A stretch of DNA of 64,000 nucleotides. It comes from Pseudomonas prosekii (GTDB lineage: Bacteria > Pseudomonadota > Gammaproteobacteria > Pseudomonadales > Pseudomonadaceae). This document shows positions 27,109-36,183 of the stretch, piece after piece. The stretch lies in the NCBI RefSeq assembly GCF_900105155.1, contig NZ_LT629762.1, forward strand, positions 3,201,001-3,265,000. The letters run 5' to 3'. Each line of letters begins with the position of its first letter. Within the stretch, counting starts at the first letter, position 1. Under the pieces are notes generated by a model, which saw only the letters and a program-made list of their open reading frames with translations, was not told the origin of the DNA and made no database searches. A program made the position numbers and the translations under genes.

Positions 27109-28134
27109 ATGTTCAAGCCCCTGGCCCTGGCCGCTGCTGTCCTCACCGCTTTCAGCCTGAACGCCTTCGCGGCGAAAACCGAGTTGACGGTGTACACCGC
27201 CCTCGAAGCCGAACAACTGAAGACCTACAAAGACGCGTTCGAGAAAGCCAACCCGGACGTTGAAATCAAATGGGTGCGCGATTCGACCGGGATCATCACC
27301 GCCAAATTGCTCGCCGAAAAGGCCCGTCCGCAAGCCGATGCAGTGTGGGGACTGGCGGCGTCGAGCCTGGCGATTCTCGATCAGCAAGGCATGCTGCAAA
27401 GCTACGCGCCGAAGGACCTCGACAAGATCGGCAGCAACTACCGCGATGCCGCCAACCCGCCAGCCTGGGTCGGCATGGACGTCTGGGCCGCGACCATTTG
27501 CTTCAACACCGTCGAAGCCGAAAAGCAGGGCTTGAGCAAGCCGCTGAGCTGGCAGGACCTGACCAAACCCGAATACAAAGGCAAGATCGTCATGCCTAAT
27601 CCGGCCTCGTCCGGCACCGGTTTCCTCGACGTCAGCGCGTGGCTGCAAACCTTCGGCGAGAAGCAGGGCTGGGCGTACATGGACGGCTTGCACCAGAACA
27701 TCGGCCAGTACGTTCACTCCGGTTCCAAGCCTTGCAAACTGGCGGCTTCGGGTGAGTTTCCGATTGGTATTTCGTTCGAATACCCGGCGGTTCAGTTGAA
27801 GCGCCAAGGCGCGCCGCTGGACATAATCCTGCCGAAGGAAGGCCTCGGTTGGGAGATCGAAGCGACCGCGCTGATCAAGGGTTCGCAACACGAAGAAGCG
27901 GCGAAGAAGCTCGCGGACTTCTCGGCAAGCCCGGCGGCGATGGAGTTGTACAAAGAGAACTTTGCGGTGCTCGCGCAACCGGGGATTGCCAAGCCGCAAA
28001 CCGAGTTGCCAGCCGATTATGAGCAGCGTTTGATCAAGAATGACTTTGCCTGGGCCTCGAAGAATCGCGACGAAATCCTCGCCGAATGGCGCAAGCGCTA
28101 CGACGGCAAGTCCGAGAAAGTCGTCGCCAAGTAA
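27109..28134 (+). CDS. Periplasmic binding protein, 2-aminoethylphosphonate type
   Basis: A 341-aa extracellular solute-binding protein with signal peptide MFKPLALAAAVLTAFSLNAFA. The mature fold is the FbpA-like class: ELTVYTALEAEQLKTYKDAF, VKWVRD-like IKWVRDSTGIITAKLLAEK, and PADAVWGL-like PQADAVWGLAASSL. It is the third part of the importer and resembles the putative AEP-binding proteins (TIGR03261). An AAAAGATC stretch precedes ATG 27109. Ligand could be AEP, its hydroxylated or N-methylated forms, or another small phosphonate. Confidence 0.87.
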   Translation: MFKPLALAAAVLTAFSLNAFAAKTELTVYTALEAEQLKTYKDAFEKANPDVEIKWVRDSTGIITAKLLAEKARPQADAVWGLAASSLAILDQQGMLQSYAPKDLDKIGSNYRDAANPPAWVGMDVWAATICFNTVEAEKQGLSKPLSWQDLTKPEYKGKIVMPNPASSGTGFLDVSAWLQTFGEKQGWAYMDGLHQNIGQYVHSGSKPCKLAASGEFPIGISFEYPAVQLKRQGAPLDIILPKEGLGWEIEATALIKGSQHEEAAKKLADFSASPAAMELYKENFAVLAQPGIAKPQTELPADYEQRLIKNDFAWASKNRDEILAEWRKRYDGKSEKVVAK

Positions 28135-28159
28135 GATCTTTATTGGCTGAAAGGGCCTC

Positions 28160-28225
28160 TTCGCGGGCAAGCCTCGCTCCTACAGGGGGACGCGATTCCC
28201 TGTAGGAGCGAGGCTTGCCCGCGAA
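28160..28225. repeat. REP doublet inside the phosphonate operon
   Basis: TTCGCGGGCAAGCCTCGCTC.. (28160-28183) and inverted GTAGGAGCGAGGCTTGCCCG.. (28202-28225), 18-bp loop. It sits between the binding-protein gene and the FAD enzyme gene and may lower or stabilise the distal or proximal part of the transcript. Confidence 0.92.
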
Positions 28226-28253
28226 GGCGGCTTCAAATTCAGGACATCTCTCA

Positions 28254-29387
28254 ATGACACAACACCACGACATGCTCATCGTCGGCGCCGGGATTCTCGG
28301 TTTGTCCCACGCCTACGCCGCCGCCAGACGCGGGCTGAAAGTCGCCGTTTTCGAACGCAGCGAAACCCCGCTCGGCGCCTCGGTGCGCAACTTCGGTCAG
28401 GCGCTGGTCACCGGCCAGCCACCTGGGCCGATGCTCGAACTGGCCAAGGCGAGCCGCGACATCTGGGGGCATTGGGCCAACGTCGCCGGGCTGCAACTCA
28501 AGCGCAACGGCTCATACCTGTTCGCCCGCAGCGAAGCTGAAGAGCATTTGCTGGAAGCCTTTTGCGCCGGCCGCGCCGTTGAACACAACTACAACGTCGA
28601 ACTGTTGCGCGGTGCCGCGTTACGCGATCTGTACGGCGGCCAGTTCAGCCATCATCGCGCGGCGCTGCACGGGCTGGACGATCAACAGCTGTATTCGCGC
28701 GAAGCCATTCCGGCGCTGATCAACTATCTGCACAGCGAACTCGGCGTCGAGTTTCACTTCTCGACGCTGGTGCGCGACATCGAGCCCGGCCGCTTGCACA
28801 GCACCGCCGGCCATTTCAGCGCCGAACAGATCATCGTCTGCTCCGGCCACGATTATCAGACGTTGCTCGCCGAGCCGATTGCCGCGCTCGCCCCGCAAAT
28901 CTGTCGTCTGCAAATGCTGCGCGCGCGGCCGCTGCTCACTCTCAACCTGCAACACGCGTTGCTCACCGGGTTGAGTTGCGTGCACTACGGCGCCTTCGCC
29001 GACTTGCCGGAAGCCGCCGCCGTGCAAGCGCAAATCCTCCGCGAGACGCCGCACCTGCATGACAACGGCATCCATCTGCTGATCAGCCCGACGCCTTACG
29101 GCGAACTGATCATCGGCGATTCCCACCATTACGGCCGCGATCCGTCGCCATTCAACGCCGAGCAAGTCGACAACTGGATGATCGAACTGGCCGAACAAAC
29201 CCTGGACTGCCGGATTCAGGTGATCGAGCGATGGCAGGGCGTCTACGGCGCAAGAGGGCCGGGACCGTTCTCGTTCCTGCGCCCGCAACCCGGTGTCAGC
29301 GTGGCGCTGATGCATTCCGGGGTCGGCATGAGCGTCGGGCCGGCGCTGGCTGAGCGCAATGTCGCGATGTTGCTGGGAGAGGTTTGA
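28254..29387 (+). CDS. FAD-dependent oxidoreductase, phosphonate-operon type (TIGR03364-like)
   Basis: A 377-aa DAO-fold flavoenzyme. ATG 28254 precedes the FAD dinucleotide motif DMLIVGAGILGLSHAYAAARRG (residues about 5-26), and VFERSETPLGASVRNFGQ follows. The C-terminal GVYGARGPGPFSFLRPQPGV and GVGMSVGPALAERN complete the FAD site. It resembles glycine/sarcosine-oxidase-like enzymes, and its position between an AEP-type importer and a PhnZ-like oxygenase matches the phosphonate-associated family TIGR03364. A plausible job is oxidation of an amino- or N-methylamino-phosphonate. The stop shares one base with the next start. Confidence 0.85.
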   Translation: MTQHHDMLIVGAGILGLSHAYAAARRGLKVAVFERSETPLGASVRNFGQALVTGQPPGPMLELAKASRDIWGHWANVAGLQLKRNGSYLFARSEAEEHLLEAFCAGRAVEHNYNVELLRGAALRDLYGGQFSHHRAALHGLDDQQLYSREAIPALINYLHSELGVEFHFSTLVRDIEPGRLHSTAGHFSAEQIIVCSGHDYQTLLAEPIAALAPQICRLQMLRARPLLTLNLQHALLTGLSCVHYGAFADLPEAAAVQAQILRETPHLHDNGIHLLISPTPYGELIIGDSHHYGRDPSPFNAEQVDNWMIELAEQTLDCRIQVIERWQGVYGARGPGPFSFLRPQPGVSVALMHSGVGMSVGPALAERNVAMLLGEV

Positions 29388-29953
29388 TGACACGCCACGA
29401 GCAAGTAATCGCCGAGGTTTTCGCACTGTACGAACGCTTCGGCGACAGCGATTACATCGGCGAACCGGTGTCGCAAATCGAGCACATGTCGCAAGCCGCT
29501 GAACGGGCGATGGCCGAGGGTTTCGACGACGAAGTGGTGCTCGCGGCGTTTTTCCATGACATCGGTCACATTTGCGCCGAGCACGCGCCAAACATGGGCG
29601 GTTTCGGCGTGGTCAGCCATGAACGGCTGGGCGCCGATTACCTGCGCCGCGCCGGTTTCAGCGAACGCCTGGCGCGGTTGGTGGAATATCACGTGCAAGC
29701 CAAGCGTTACCTGACGCTGAAACAGCCGGGTTATTTCCAACGCTTGAGCGAAGCCAGCCGTCGCACGCTGGACTATCAGGGCGGCGTGATGACGCTGGCC
29801 GAGGCCGACGATTTCGAGCGCGATCCGTTATGCGCGATCAGCCTGCGCATGCGCCAGTGGGATGAGCAAGCCAAGGAAATGCACGTGCCGGTGATAGACC
29901 TTGCGTTGTTGAAGGACAGGGCGTTGCGGCTTTTGTCTGGCGTGACCTGCTGA
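29387..29953 (+). CDS. PhnZ-like HD-domain oxygenase (phosphonate degradation)
   Basis: A 188-aa HD-domain protein (TIGR03276-like) starting at ATG 29387, overlapping the previous stop. The mixed-valence diiron ligand set of PhnZ is complete: His33, His57-Asp58 (FFHDIGH), His78, His102 and Asp159. The PhnZ-specific Tyr23 and Glu26 (DYIGE) and Lys106 (YHVQAK) are also present. PhnZ cleaves the C-P bond of 2-amino-1-hydroxyethylphosphonate to glycine and phosphate with oxygen. The PhnY hydroxylase that normally makes the substrate is not in this window. Confidence 0.9.
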   Translation: MTRHEQVIAEVFALYERFGDSDYIGEPVSQIEHMSQAAERAMAEGFDDEVVLAAFFHDIGHICAEHAPNMGGFGVVSHERLGADYLRRAGFSERLARLVEYHVQAKRYLTLKQPGYFQRLSEASRRTLDYQGGVMTLAEADDFERDPLCAISLRMRQWDEQAKEMHVPVIDLALLKDRALRLLSGVTC

Positions 29954-30037
29954 ACCGTCGCACAGGACATTCGGAAACGCCGGATGGATTGCTCTGCCGT
30001 TGCGCTGCAAGCTGGGTTTTTCCAGGAGGACGCACGG

Positions 30038-30460
30038 ATGCGTTATTTGCAAGTGGTGGCGCAGGATCGAAGCGCGCAGGGCGTCGGGGATTTTCTGCTT
30101 TTCCGGTTTTATGAGGATGACCGGCTGTTGCGCGAGGCGACGGCGGCGGAGTTGCTGCGCCTCAAGGTGCTGGGTAAAACCTATTTGAAATGCGCGTGGT
30201 TCAACATTGGGGAAGGCGAGGAGCGACACCTGCGGATTTTCTCGCAGAACCCTTCAGGCGATGGCACGGCGGAAACGGTGCGGCTGCATTTTCATGACGG
30301 CGCGCAGATTGCCTATAAGGCTGCTGCGCATGATCAGGATAACGACGGCAGGCTGGAAGTGATTTTGAGTTCGGATGTCGACAATGACGGGCACTCGAAC
30401 CGCACCGATCGAAGTCGGGTGACGGCGTTGGTGAAACAGTATTTGCAGATCAATTGGTAA
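30038..30460 (+). CDS. Hypothetical protein with Asp-rich calcium-loop-like segments
   Basis: I do not recognise this 140-aa protein. The start is ATG 30038 behind CCAGGAGGACGC, a strong ribosome site; an upstream in-frame start at 29984 has none. There is no signal peptide or membrane segment. The C-terminal half has two acidic loops 17 residues apart, DQDNDGRLEVI and DVDNDGHSNRTD, that resemble dockerin or EF-hand-type D-x-D-x-D-G calcium sites. It follows the phosphonate operon by 84 bp, but no functional link is evident. The DNA after its stop is a repeat array. Confidence 0.7.
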   Translation: MRYLQVVAQDRSAQGVGDFLLFRFYEDDRLLREATAAELLRLKVLGKTYLKCAWFNIGEGEERHLRIFSQNPSGDGTAETVRLHFHDGAQIAYKAAAHDQDNDGRLEVILSSDVDNDGHSNRTDRSRVTALVKQYLQINW

Positions 30461-30467
30461 CACCACC

Positions 30468-31092
30468 CTGTAGCAGCTGCCGAGCCCGCGAGGCTGCGTC
30501 CGAGGACGAAGTCCTCGCCAATCCGGTGTGCGCGGTGTACCTGAACATGCGCGGTGATTGGTTTTACGACTGCTGCGCAGCCGAACGCAGCCTCGCGTTG
30601 CTCGGCAGCTGCTAAAAGGGGTTATGGGTTTAGGGCTTTCTCGGCTAGCGCTTCAATTCGTTTTGGCCGCTCACCCTGACCGACGACCACTGCGCACGCG
30701 CCCTGTAGCAGCTGCCGAGCCCGCGAGGCTGCGTTCGAGGACGAAGTCCTCGCCAATCCGGTGTGCGCGGTAAACCTGACATGGCGCGGTGACTGGTTTT
30801 ACGACTGCTGCGCAGCCGAACGCAGCCTCGCGGGCTCGGCAGCTGCTACAAGGGGTTATGGGTTTACGACTTTCTCGGCTAGCGCTTCAATTCGTTTTGG
30901 CCGCTCACCCTGACCGACGACCACTGCGCACGCGCCCTGTAGCAGCTGCCGAGCCCGCGAGGCTGCGTTCGAGGACGAAGTCCTCGCCAATCCGGTGTGC
31001 GCGGTAACCTGAACATGCGCGGGGATTGGTTTGGCGACTGCTGCGCAGCCGAACGCAGCCTCGCGTTGCTCGGCAGCTGCTACAAGGGGTTA
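30468..31092. repeat. Tandem 235-bp repeat: REP palindrome plus degenerate 3' tail of the GTPase gene
   Basis: Units start CTGTAGCAGCTGCCGAG at 30468, 30703 and 30937 (periods 235 and 234). Each has an inverted pair (GTAGCAGCTGCCGAGC.. / ..GCTCGGCAGCTGCTA). The first two are followed by a decayed copy of the last codons of the minus-strand GTPase gene; the third runs into the real gene at 31090. Stops in the copies lie at 30622-30624 and 30856-30858, and the copied tails read ..RIEALAEKALNP and ..RIEALAEKVVNP. This occupies the whole 629-bp gap; no true gene is seen in it. Confidence 0.94.
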
Positions 31093-32463
31093 TGGGTTTA
31101 CGACTTTCTCGGCTAAGGCTTCAATTTGTTCTTGCCGCTCAGCCTGGCTCAATTTGGCATGGGGGTTGAGCGACGACCATTGTGGATGCGCGCGGGCCTT
31201 GTTCAATGCTTCCGGCAGTTTGCCTTCGCGCCAGGTTTTGTCCTGCGGCGTTGCGACCTGGATGCTGTCCATCGCCGCGTGCCCGCGCAGGTTCAATGCT
31301 TGCACCAACTGACGCTGACGCAGCGCCAACAGGCGCAGCACGCTGTCATCGACGGTCAATTCGCGCTGACCTTTGATCTTGCCCAGCAATCGGCTGCCAT
31401 AACTGCGCGCCGTTTGCAGGGCGCCGCCGGCAATCGCTCCGGCCAGGGCCGCCGCGCCGAGGGTCAGGCCGCCGACCAGCAGATCGACGCCAGCCCCCGC
31501 CGCCGCGCCCGCCGCAATCCCGCCGCCGACCCGCACACCCAATTGCTTGAGGGTTTCGGGGTTGAACAAGTCATCACCCCAACGCCCGTCCAGCAGCGGC
31601 AAGTCGCTGGCCGCCGCATCTTGCGGGCGAAAGGCGTAGAGCTTGAGCAGCGCCTCGACGCAACGCTGTTCGCGTTGGCGCACGGCTTTGCGCAATTCGC
31701 TGATCGCTTGTTGTTCCTCTGCAGCTTCGCTGACCACACTGCGCCGGCACGCCGCGCAATCGATCAGCAACTCGGCAATCAGCCGCGCCGCACTGTGCTG
31801 ACGCGCGAGGCGTTGCGCTTGTTGATCGGCAATCAAGCGCTCGAGTTGCGGCCGCGCGTTTTCCAGCAGCAGCGCCAGGCTTTCATACAGTCGGCGCTCG
31901 CCGTCCTCGGGCGGGGCGACGCTGTCAAACCGCACCAGCGCATGCAAACCCAGGCGCGCCAAGGCTTCGCGCCAATCAGCTTCGCGCTGGTGGGCGCTGC
32001 TGACGAAGTTCAGCACCGGCAGCAACGGTTTGCCGCAACTGGCCAGCACTTCGAGTTCGTCGCGGTACTTGGCCAGCACCGGCTCGCGGGCGTCGATCAC
32101 ATAGAGGCCGGCGTCCGAGGCCAGCAGTTGCCGCATCACTTTGGCTTCCTGCTCGAAACGCTGCCGGGCTTCGCTGCTGTCGAGGAACCGCGCGAGGCGC
32201 GCCGGGCCGTCGAGGCGTTCGCCGGGACGTTCCAGGCGTTCGAGATAATCGAGCAGGGCAATCGCGTCTTCCAGCCCCGGCGTGTCGTAGAGGTCGAGCA
32301 ACGGCTCGCCGTCGACCGACAGCCGCGCGCCTTCGACATGCCGCGTGGTGCTTGGCCGATGCGACACCTCACCGAAACCGACGTCGCGGGTCAGGGTGCG
32401 TAGCAGCGAGGTTTTGCCGACGTTGGTGTGGCCGACCACCGCGAGCTTCAAAGGCTTAGTCAT
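31090..32463 (-). CDS. GTPase with DUF3482 domain
   Basis: A 457-aa protein. The N-terminal Era/EngA-like GTPase (residues 1-200) has P-loop VVGHTNVGKTSLLRTL, a G2 Thr in STTRHVEG and G3 LYDTPG; a canonical NKxD is not obvious (LPVLNFV occurs at the expected place). The C-terminal DUF3482 region (residues about 200-457) contains a Gly/Ala-rich helical stretch, GGGIAAGAAAGAGVDLLVGG, suited to membrane insertion. It overlaps the upstream DUF2868 gene by 8 bp; the pair is conserved in Pseudomonas but its role is unknown. A decayed duplicate of its 3' end lies downstream. Confidence 0.87.
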   Translation of the reverse strand: MTKPLKLAVVGHTNVGKTSLLRTLTRDVGFGEVSHRPSTTRHVEGARLSVDGEPLLDLYDTPGLEDAIALLDYLERLERPGERLDGPARLARFLDSSEARQRFEQEAKVMRQLLASDAGLYVIDAREPVLAKYRDELEVLASCGKPLLPVLNFVSSAHQREADWREALARLGLHALVRFDSVAPPEDGERRLYESLALLLENARPQLERLIADQQAQRLARQHSAARLIAELLIDCAACRRSVVSEAAEEQQAISELRKAVRQREQRCVEALLKLYAFRPQDAAASDLPLLDGRWGDDLFNPETLKQLGVRVGGGIAAGAAAGAGVDLLVGGLTLGAAALAGAIAGGALQTARSYGSRLLGKIKGQRELTVDDSVLRLLALRQRQLVQALNLRGHAAMDSIQVATPQDKTWREGKLPEALNKARAHPQWSSLNPHAKLSQAERQEQIEALAEKVVNP

Positions 32464-33826
32464 GACCGGTCTCCAGCCAATTCATCGGCGCGCAATCGGC
32501 GAACGGCAAGTCCAATTGTTCCAGCGCTGCGTGCCAGTCGCCGAGGCGCGCGGCATCCAGCGCTTCGCCGGGCGGCGCTTGCAGCAGCCAGACGCGGGTG
32601 GCGCTGGCGTTGCGCGCCAGTTCGCCGATCAACGCCAAGCTGCCGCGATCCGGCGAGCGCCGTGGATCGCAGGCAATCGCCAGGCGCGCCGGGGGAAACC
32701 GACTCAATTGTTCGAGGAGTTTGTGTCGCGATTCGCGGCTGTCGAGAATGCCGGCATTGCTCACCGATTTCGGCAATTGCGGCGGCCATGGGCGTTGCTC
32801 GTCCAGTTCGATGGCGACCAGCAGCGCGCCATCACTTTGCAAAGCACTGACGCCGCTTTCGACGCGGTGCAGTTGCTCCGGCGCGGCGTCGCTGATGCCC
32901 AGGCGTTCGCTGGTGGGCATCAGGCGTTCGCGCAATTGCGCGTAGCCCGGCAGGGTCGGGTCCAGACGCAGCGCCGCGCGCCCGCGTTTCCAGCGCCAGC
33001 GGCACAGCAGCATCAGCACCAGTCGTGGCAGTACGCCGTAGATCAGCACGGCGCCGACCAGCCAGATAGCCCAGCTCTGACGCACCAGTTCGCGGTTGTA
33101 ATCGGTGTCGAGGGTCACGCGAATCATGTCCACCCGCGGCGCGCTCCAGCCCAGCGCGTGCGGCACGGCGGCGAGGGCGTCGGTGAGCGCGGCAAAAAAG
33201 TCGGCGCCAAACAGCGTGCTTTCCCAGATGAAGTCGTAGCGCCGGGTCGCCATCATCAGCACCAGCATGCTCAACGTGCTGAGCATGATCAGCAGCCACA
33301 AACCATTGACCAGCGAGCCCAGCGCCCAGCGATTGAGTTTGTGCCGTTGCAGCAACAGCAGCAGGGCCGGCGGCAGTTGCGCGGCTTTGGCGTCGCGGGC
33401 GAATTTTTCGCTGAGCCACAACCACAACCGGCCGAGCGCGGCGCCGTGTTCACCGGCGAACACCAAACCCAGCGCCCAACTGATCATCAGGATCAGGTTC
33501 AAACCGAGCAGCGTGCCCAGCGCCCAGAATATGTTGACCGGTTGTGAACCGTTGCCCAGCGCCGAAAACGCCAGGCCGGCGCCGCTGACGAGGGCCAGCA
33601 CGACCATCAGCACCAGCGCCAGTCGCGCCCCTTGCAGCCAGTGCTTGAGGGCGCCGGTGAGGCCGTCGCGCTCGGCCAGCCACAAGGCGCGGCGCTGAAT
33701 TCGCGTCGGCAGGTCGCCGCCCGCGCTGCGGGCCAATCGGTTGGCTTCGAGATCGTCGAGAGGGCCGGCGTGTTCTTCGCGCAAGCGAATGGTTTCCGTC
33801 AGCCAGAGGTTATTCAGTTCAGTCAC
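32456..33826 (-). CDS. DUF2868 domain integral membrane protein
   Basis: A 456-aa membrane protein opening MTELNNLWLTETIRLREEHA. Membrane segments are seen at about residues 88-112 (LALVLMVVLALVSGAGLAF), 125-150, 205-230 and 295-315, followed by a large soluble C-terminus. The family (DUF2868) has no known activity. Its stop lies inside the start of the DUF3482 GTPase gene, so the two proteins are made from one message and probably work together at the membrane. It is divergent from folA, 85 bp away. Confidence 0.85.
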   Translation of the reverse strand: MTELNNLWLTETIRLREEHAGPLDDLEANRLARSAGGDLPTRIQRRALWLAERDGLTGALKHWLQGARLALVLMVVLALVSGAGLAFSALGNGSQPVNIFWALGTLLGLNLILMISWALGLVFAGEHGAALGRLWLWLSEKFARDAKAAQLPPALLLLLQRHKLNRWALGSLVNGLWLLIMLSTLSMLVLMMATRRYDFIWESTLFGADFFAALTDALAAVPHALGWSAPRVDMIRVTLDTDYNRELVRQSWAIWLVGAVLIYGVLPRLVLMLLCRWRWKRGRAALRLDPTLPGYAQLRERLMPTSERLGISDAAPEQLHRVESGVSALQSDGALLVAIELDEQRPWPPQLPKSVSNAGILDSRESRHKLLEQLSRFPPARLAIACDPRRSPDRGSLALIGELARNASATRVWLLQAPPGEALDAARLGDWHAALEQLDLPFADCAPMNWLETGHD

Positions 33827-33911
33827 GCGGCTTCCCGTCGCTCAAATGAACGCTGAGCATAACCGCTGTGGCGCTTATCGGGGTATGGGAGGCTCTGGTA
33901 TCCTCGCCGAC

Positions 33912-34424
33912 ATGACTAAATCACTTCCCCTCAGCCTGATCGCAGCCCTCGGTGAAAACCGCGTGATCGGCGTCGATAACAGCATGCCCTGGCACTTGCC
34001 GGGGGATTTCAAATACTTCAAGGCTACGACCCTCGGCAAGCCGATCATCATGGGTCGCAAGACCTGGGATTCGCTCGGGCGGCCGTTGCCGGGCCGGTTG
34101 AACATCGTGGTCAGCCGTCAGGCCGATCTGCTGCTGGAAGGCGCGGAGGTTTTTTCGTCGCTGGAAGCTGCGGTGGTTCGCGCCGAAGAGTGGGCGAAGG
34201 CGCAGGGCGTCGATGAGTTGATGCTGATTGGCGGCGCGCAGTTGTATGCGCAAGGTCTGGCGCAGGCCGATCGGCTGTACCTGACCCGCGTGGCGTTGAG
34301 CCCGCAGGGGGATGCGTGGTTTCCGGAGTTTGATCAGCAGCAATGGAAACTGGTGTCGAACGTCGAGAACCCGGCGGTGGATGACAAACCGGCGTACAGC
34401 TTTGAGGTGTGGGAGAAGGCCTGA
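33912..34424 (+). CDS. folA: Dihydrofolate reductase
   Basis: Reduces dihydrofolate to tetrahydrofolate using NADPH, restoring the cofactor used by thyA. It is 170 aa from ATG 33912 (MTKSLPLSLIAALGENRVIG). The Met20-like loop and catalytic acid are in NSMPWHLPGDFKYFKATTLG (acidic Asp in GDFK), and the NADPH-binding residues are in IIMGRKTWDSLGRPLPGRLN and LMLIGGAQLYAQ. The frame is open to 33741, but that part overlaps the divergent neighbour and is not conserved-looking. Confidence 0.96.
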   Translation: MTKSLPLSLIAALGENRVIGVDNSMPWHLPGDFKYFKATTLGKPIIMGRKTWDSLGRPLPGRLNIVVSRQADLLLEGAEVFSSLEAAVVRAEEWAKAQGVDELMLIGGAQLYAQGLAQADRLYLTRVALSPQGDAWFPEFDQQQWKLVSNVENPAVDDKPAYSFEVWEKA

Positions 34425-34429
34425 AAAGC

Positions 34430-34512
34430 TTCGCGAGCAAGCCTCGCTCCTACAGGATTGGCGCCATTTCCTAGACGGCGCATAACCTGTAGGAGCGAGG
34501 CTTGCCCGCGAA
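34430..34512. repeat. REP doublet (inverted pair)
   Basis: TTCGCGAGCAAGCCTCGCTC.. (34430-34453) and inverted GTAGGAGCGAGGCTTGCCCG.. (34489-34512), directly after folA and before the end of the convergent symporter gene. Confidence 0.92.
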
Positions 34513-34537
34513 GGGGCCCGCTCAGGCGATGAGAATC

Positions 34538-35929
34538 TTAAGCGTGAGCCAACGCCCCATGCTCATCCGCATCCAGCAGCTGTTTATCAGTTTGCTGCAT
34601 CACCTGGCTGGTAATCGCCCCGGCGGTGATCGAACCGCTGACGTTCAACGCCGTGCGGCCCATGTCGATCAGCGGCTCGACCGAAATCAGCAACGCCACC
34701 AGTGACACCGGCAGACCCATCGCCGGCAGCACGATCAACGCGGCAAACGTCGCGCCGCCACCCACGCCCGCCACACCGGCCGAACTCAGCGTCACAATCG
34801 CCACCAGCGTCGCGATCCACAGCGGATCCAGCGGGTTGATGCCAACCGTCGGCGCGACCATCACCGCCAACATCGCCGGGTACAAACCGGCACAACCGTT
34901 CTGGCCAATCGTGGCGCCAAACGAGGCAGCGAAACTGGCGATCGATTGCGGGATGCCCAGACGCGTGGTCTGCGCTTCGATGCTCAGCGGAATGCTCGCC
35001 GCGCTGGAACGGCTGGTGAACGGAAACGTCAGCACCGGCCAGATCTTGCGGAAGAAGCGCAGCGGGTTGATCCCGGCCGCCGACACCAGCAAACCGTGGA
35101 CCACGAACATCAGGCCCAGGCCGATGTACGACACCACGACAAAACTGCCGAGCTTGATGATGTCTTGCAGGTTGGAACCGGCGACCACTTTGGTCATCAG
35201 CGCCAGCACGCCGTACGGGGTCAGCTTCATCACCAGACGCACCAGACGCATCACCCAGGCTTGCAGGGTGTCGATGGCGTTGATCACTTTCTGACCTTTT
35301 TCGACGTCATCCTTGAGCAATTGCAGCGCCGCGACCCCGAGGAACGCGGCGAAGATCACCACGCTGATGATCGACGTCGGCTTGGCCCGCGCGAGGTCGG
35401 CGAACGGATTCTGCGGGATGAATGACAGCAGCAACTGCGGCACACTCAGGTCAGCGACCTTGCCCGCGTAATCGCTTTGAATGATTTGCAGGCGGGCCAT
35501 TTCCTGGGTACCGGCGACCAGGCCTTCAGCGGTCAGGCCAAACAGGTTGGTCAAACCGATACCGATCAGCGCCGCGATGGCGGTGGTGAACAGCAGCGTG
35601 CCGATGGTCAGGAAACTGATTTTGCCCAGCGACGAAGCATTGTGCAGACGGGCCACGGCGCTGAGGATGGAAGCGAACACCAGCGGGATCACGATCATTT
35701 GCAGCAACTGCACGTAACCGTTGCCGACCAGATCGAACCAACTGATCGAGGCTTTGAGCACCGGGTTGCCGGCGCCATAAATCGTGTGCAGCGCCACACC
35801 GAACGCGACGCCGAGCGCCAGCGCGAGCAGGACTTTTTTCGCCAGGCTCCACGAGGTGTGACGGGTTTGTGCCAAGCCAAAGAGCAGGGCGAGGAACACC
35901 AGCAAGTTGAGAATCAGTGGCAGATTCAT
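34538..35929 (-). CDS. tcyP: L-cystine/dicarboxylate symporter family transporter
   Basis: A 463-aa DAACS-family (SLC1-like) transporter with about eight membrane helices and two re-entrant loops. The Ser-rich re-entrant segment is [19 protein letters not shown], and the substrate/cation motifs are [20 protein letters not shown] and [18 protein letters not shown]. Length and motif variants match the TcyP/YdjN L-cystine transporter more than DctA or GltP, which carry different SSSAATLP- and NMDGTA-type motifs. No regulator is adjacent. Confidence 0.8.
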   Translation of the reverse strand: MNLPLILNLLVFLALLFGLAQTRHTSWSLAKKVLLALALGVAFGVALHTIYGAGNPVLKASISWFDLVGNGYVQLLQMIVIPLVFASILSAVARLHNASSLGKISFLTIGTLLFTTAIAALIGIGLTNLFGLTAEGLVAGTQEMARLQIIQSDYAGKVADLSVPQLLLSFIPQNPFADLARAKPTSIISVVIFAAFLGVAALQLLKDDVEKGQKVINAIDTLQAWVMRLVRLVMKLTPYGVLALMTKVVAGSNLQDIIKLGSFVVVSYIGLGLMFVVHGLLVSAAGINPLRFFRKIWPVLTFPFTSRSSAASIPLSIEAQTTRLGIPQSIASFAASFGATIGQNGCAGLYPAMLAVMVAPTVGINPLDPLWIATLVAIVTLSSAGVAGVGGGATFAALIVLPAMGLPVSLVALLISVEPLIDMGRTALNVSGSITAGAITSQVMQQTDKQLLDADEHGALAHA

Positions 35930-36183
35930 AAAAACTCCGAAAGCGACTTGTGCCAGCTACCTTCCGGGGCAGCTGCGAACCGGCAAGCCTAACAGCTTGA
36001 TATCTAATGAATTAATACCGAAATCGGAGGTTGACTGTCGTTTTTGGAATAAGCGCGTGTCGTTGTCAGGGATGCAGCTGGCGCGATGGGGACGCAAGCG
36101 GTCGCGGGCAGGCGAGAACTGTCACGGTTTTTTGCTAGCGTCGATGTCTTTGAATCAGCGTCTCTTCACAAGGAAGCACGCAC

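Noticed and set aside
30558-31312. Three similar Arg-rich short ORFs with shared LALQFVLAAHPDRRPLRTRP
   Set aside because: They are translations of the 235-bp repeat units and of the antisense of the GTPase gene tail.
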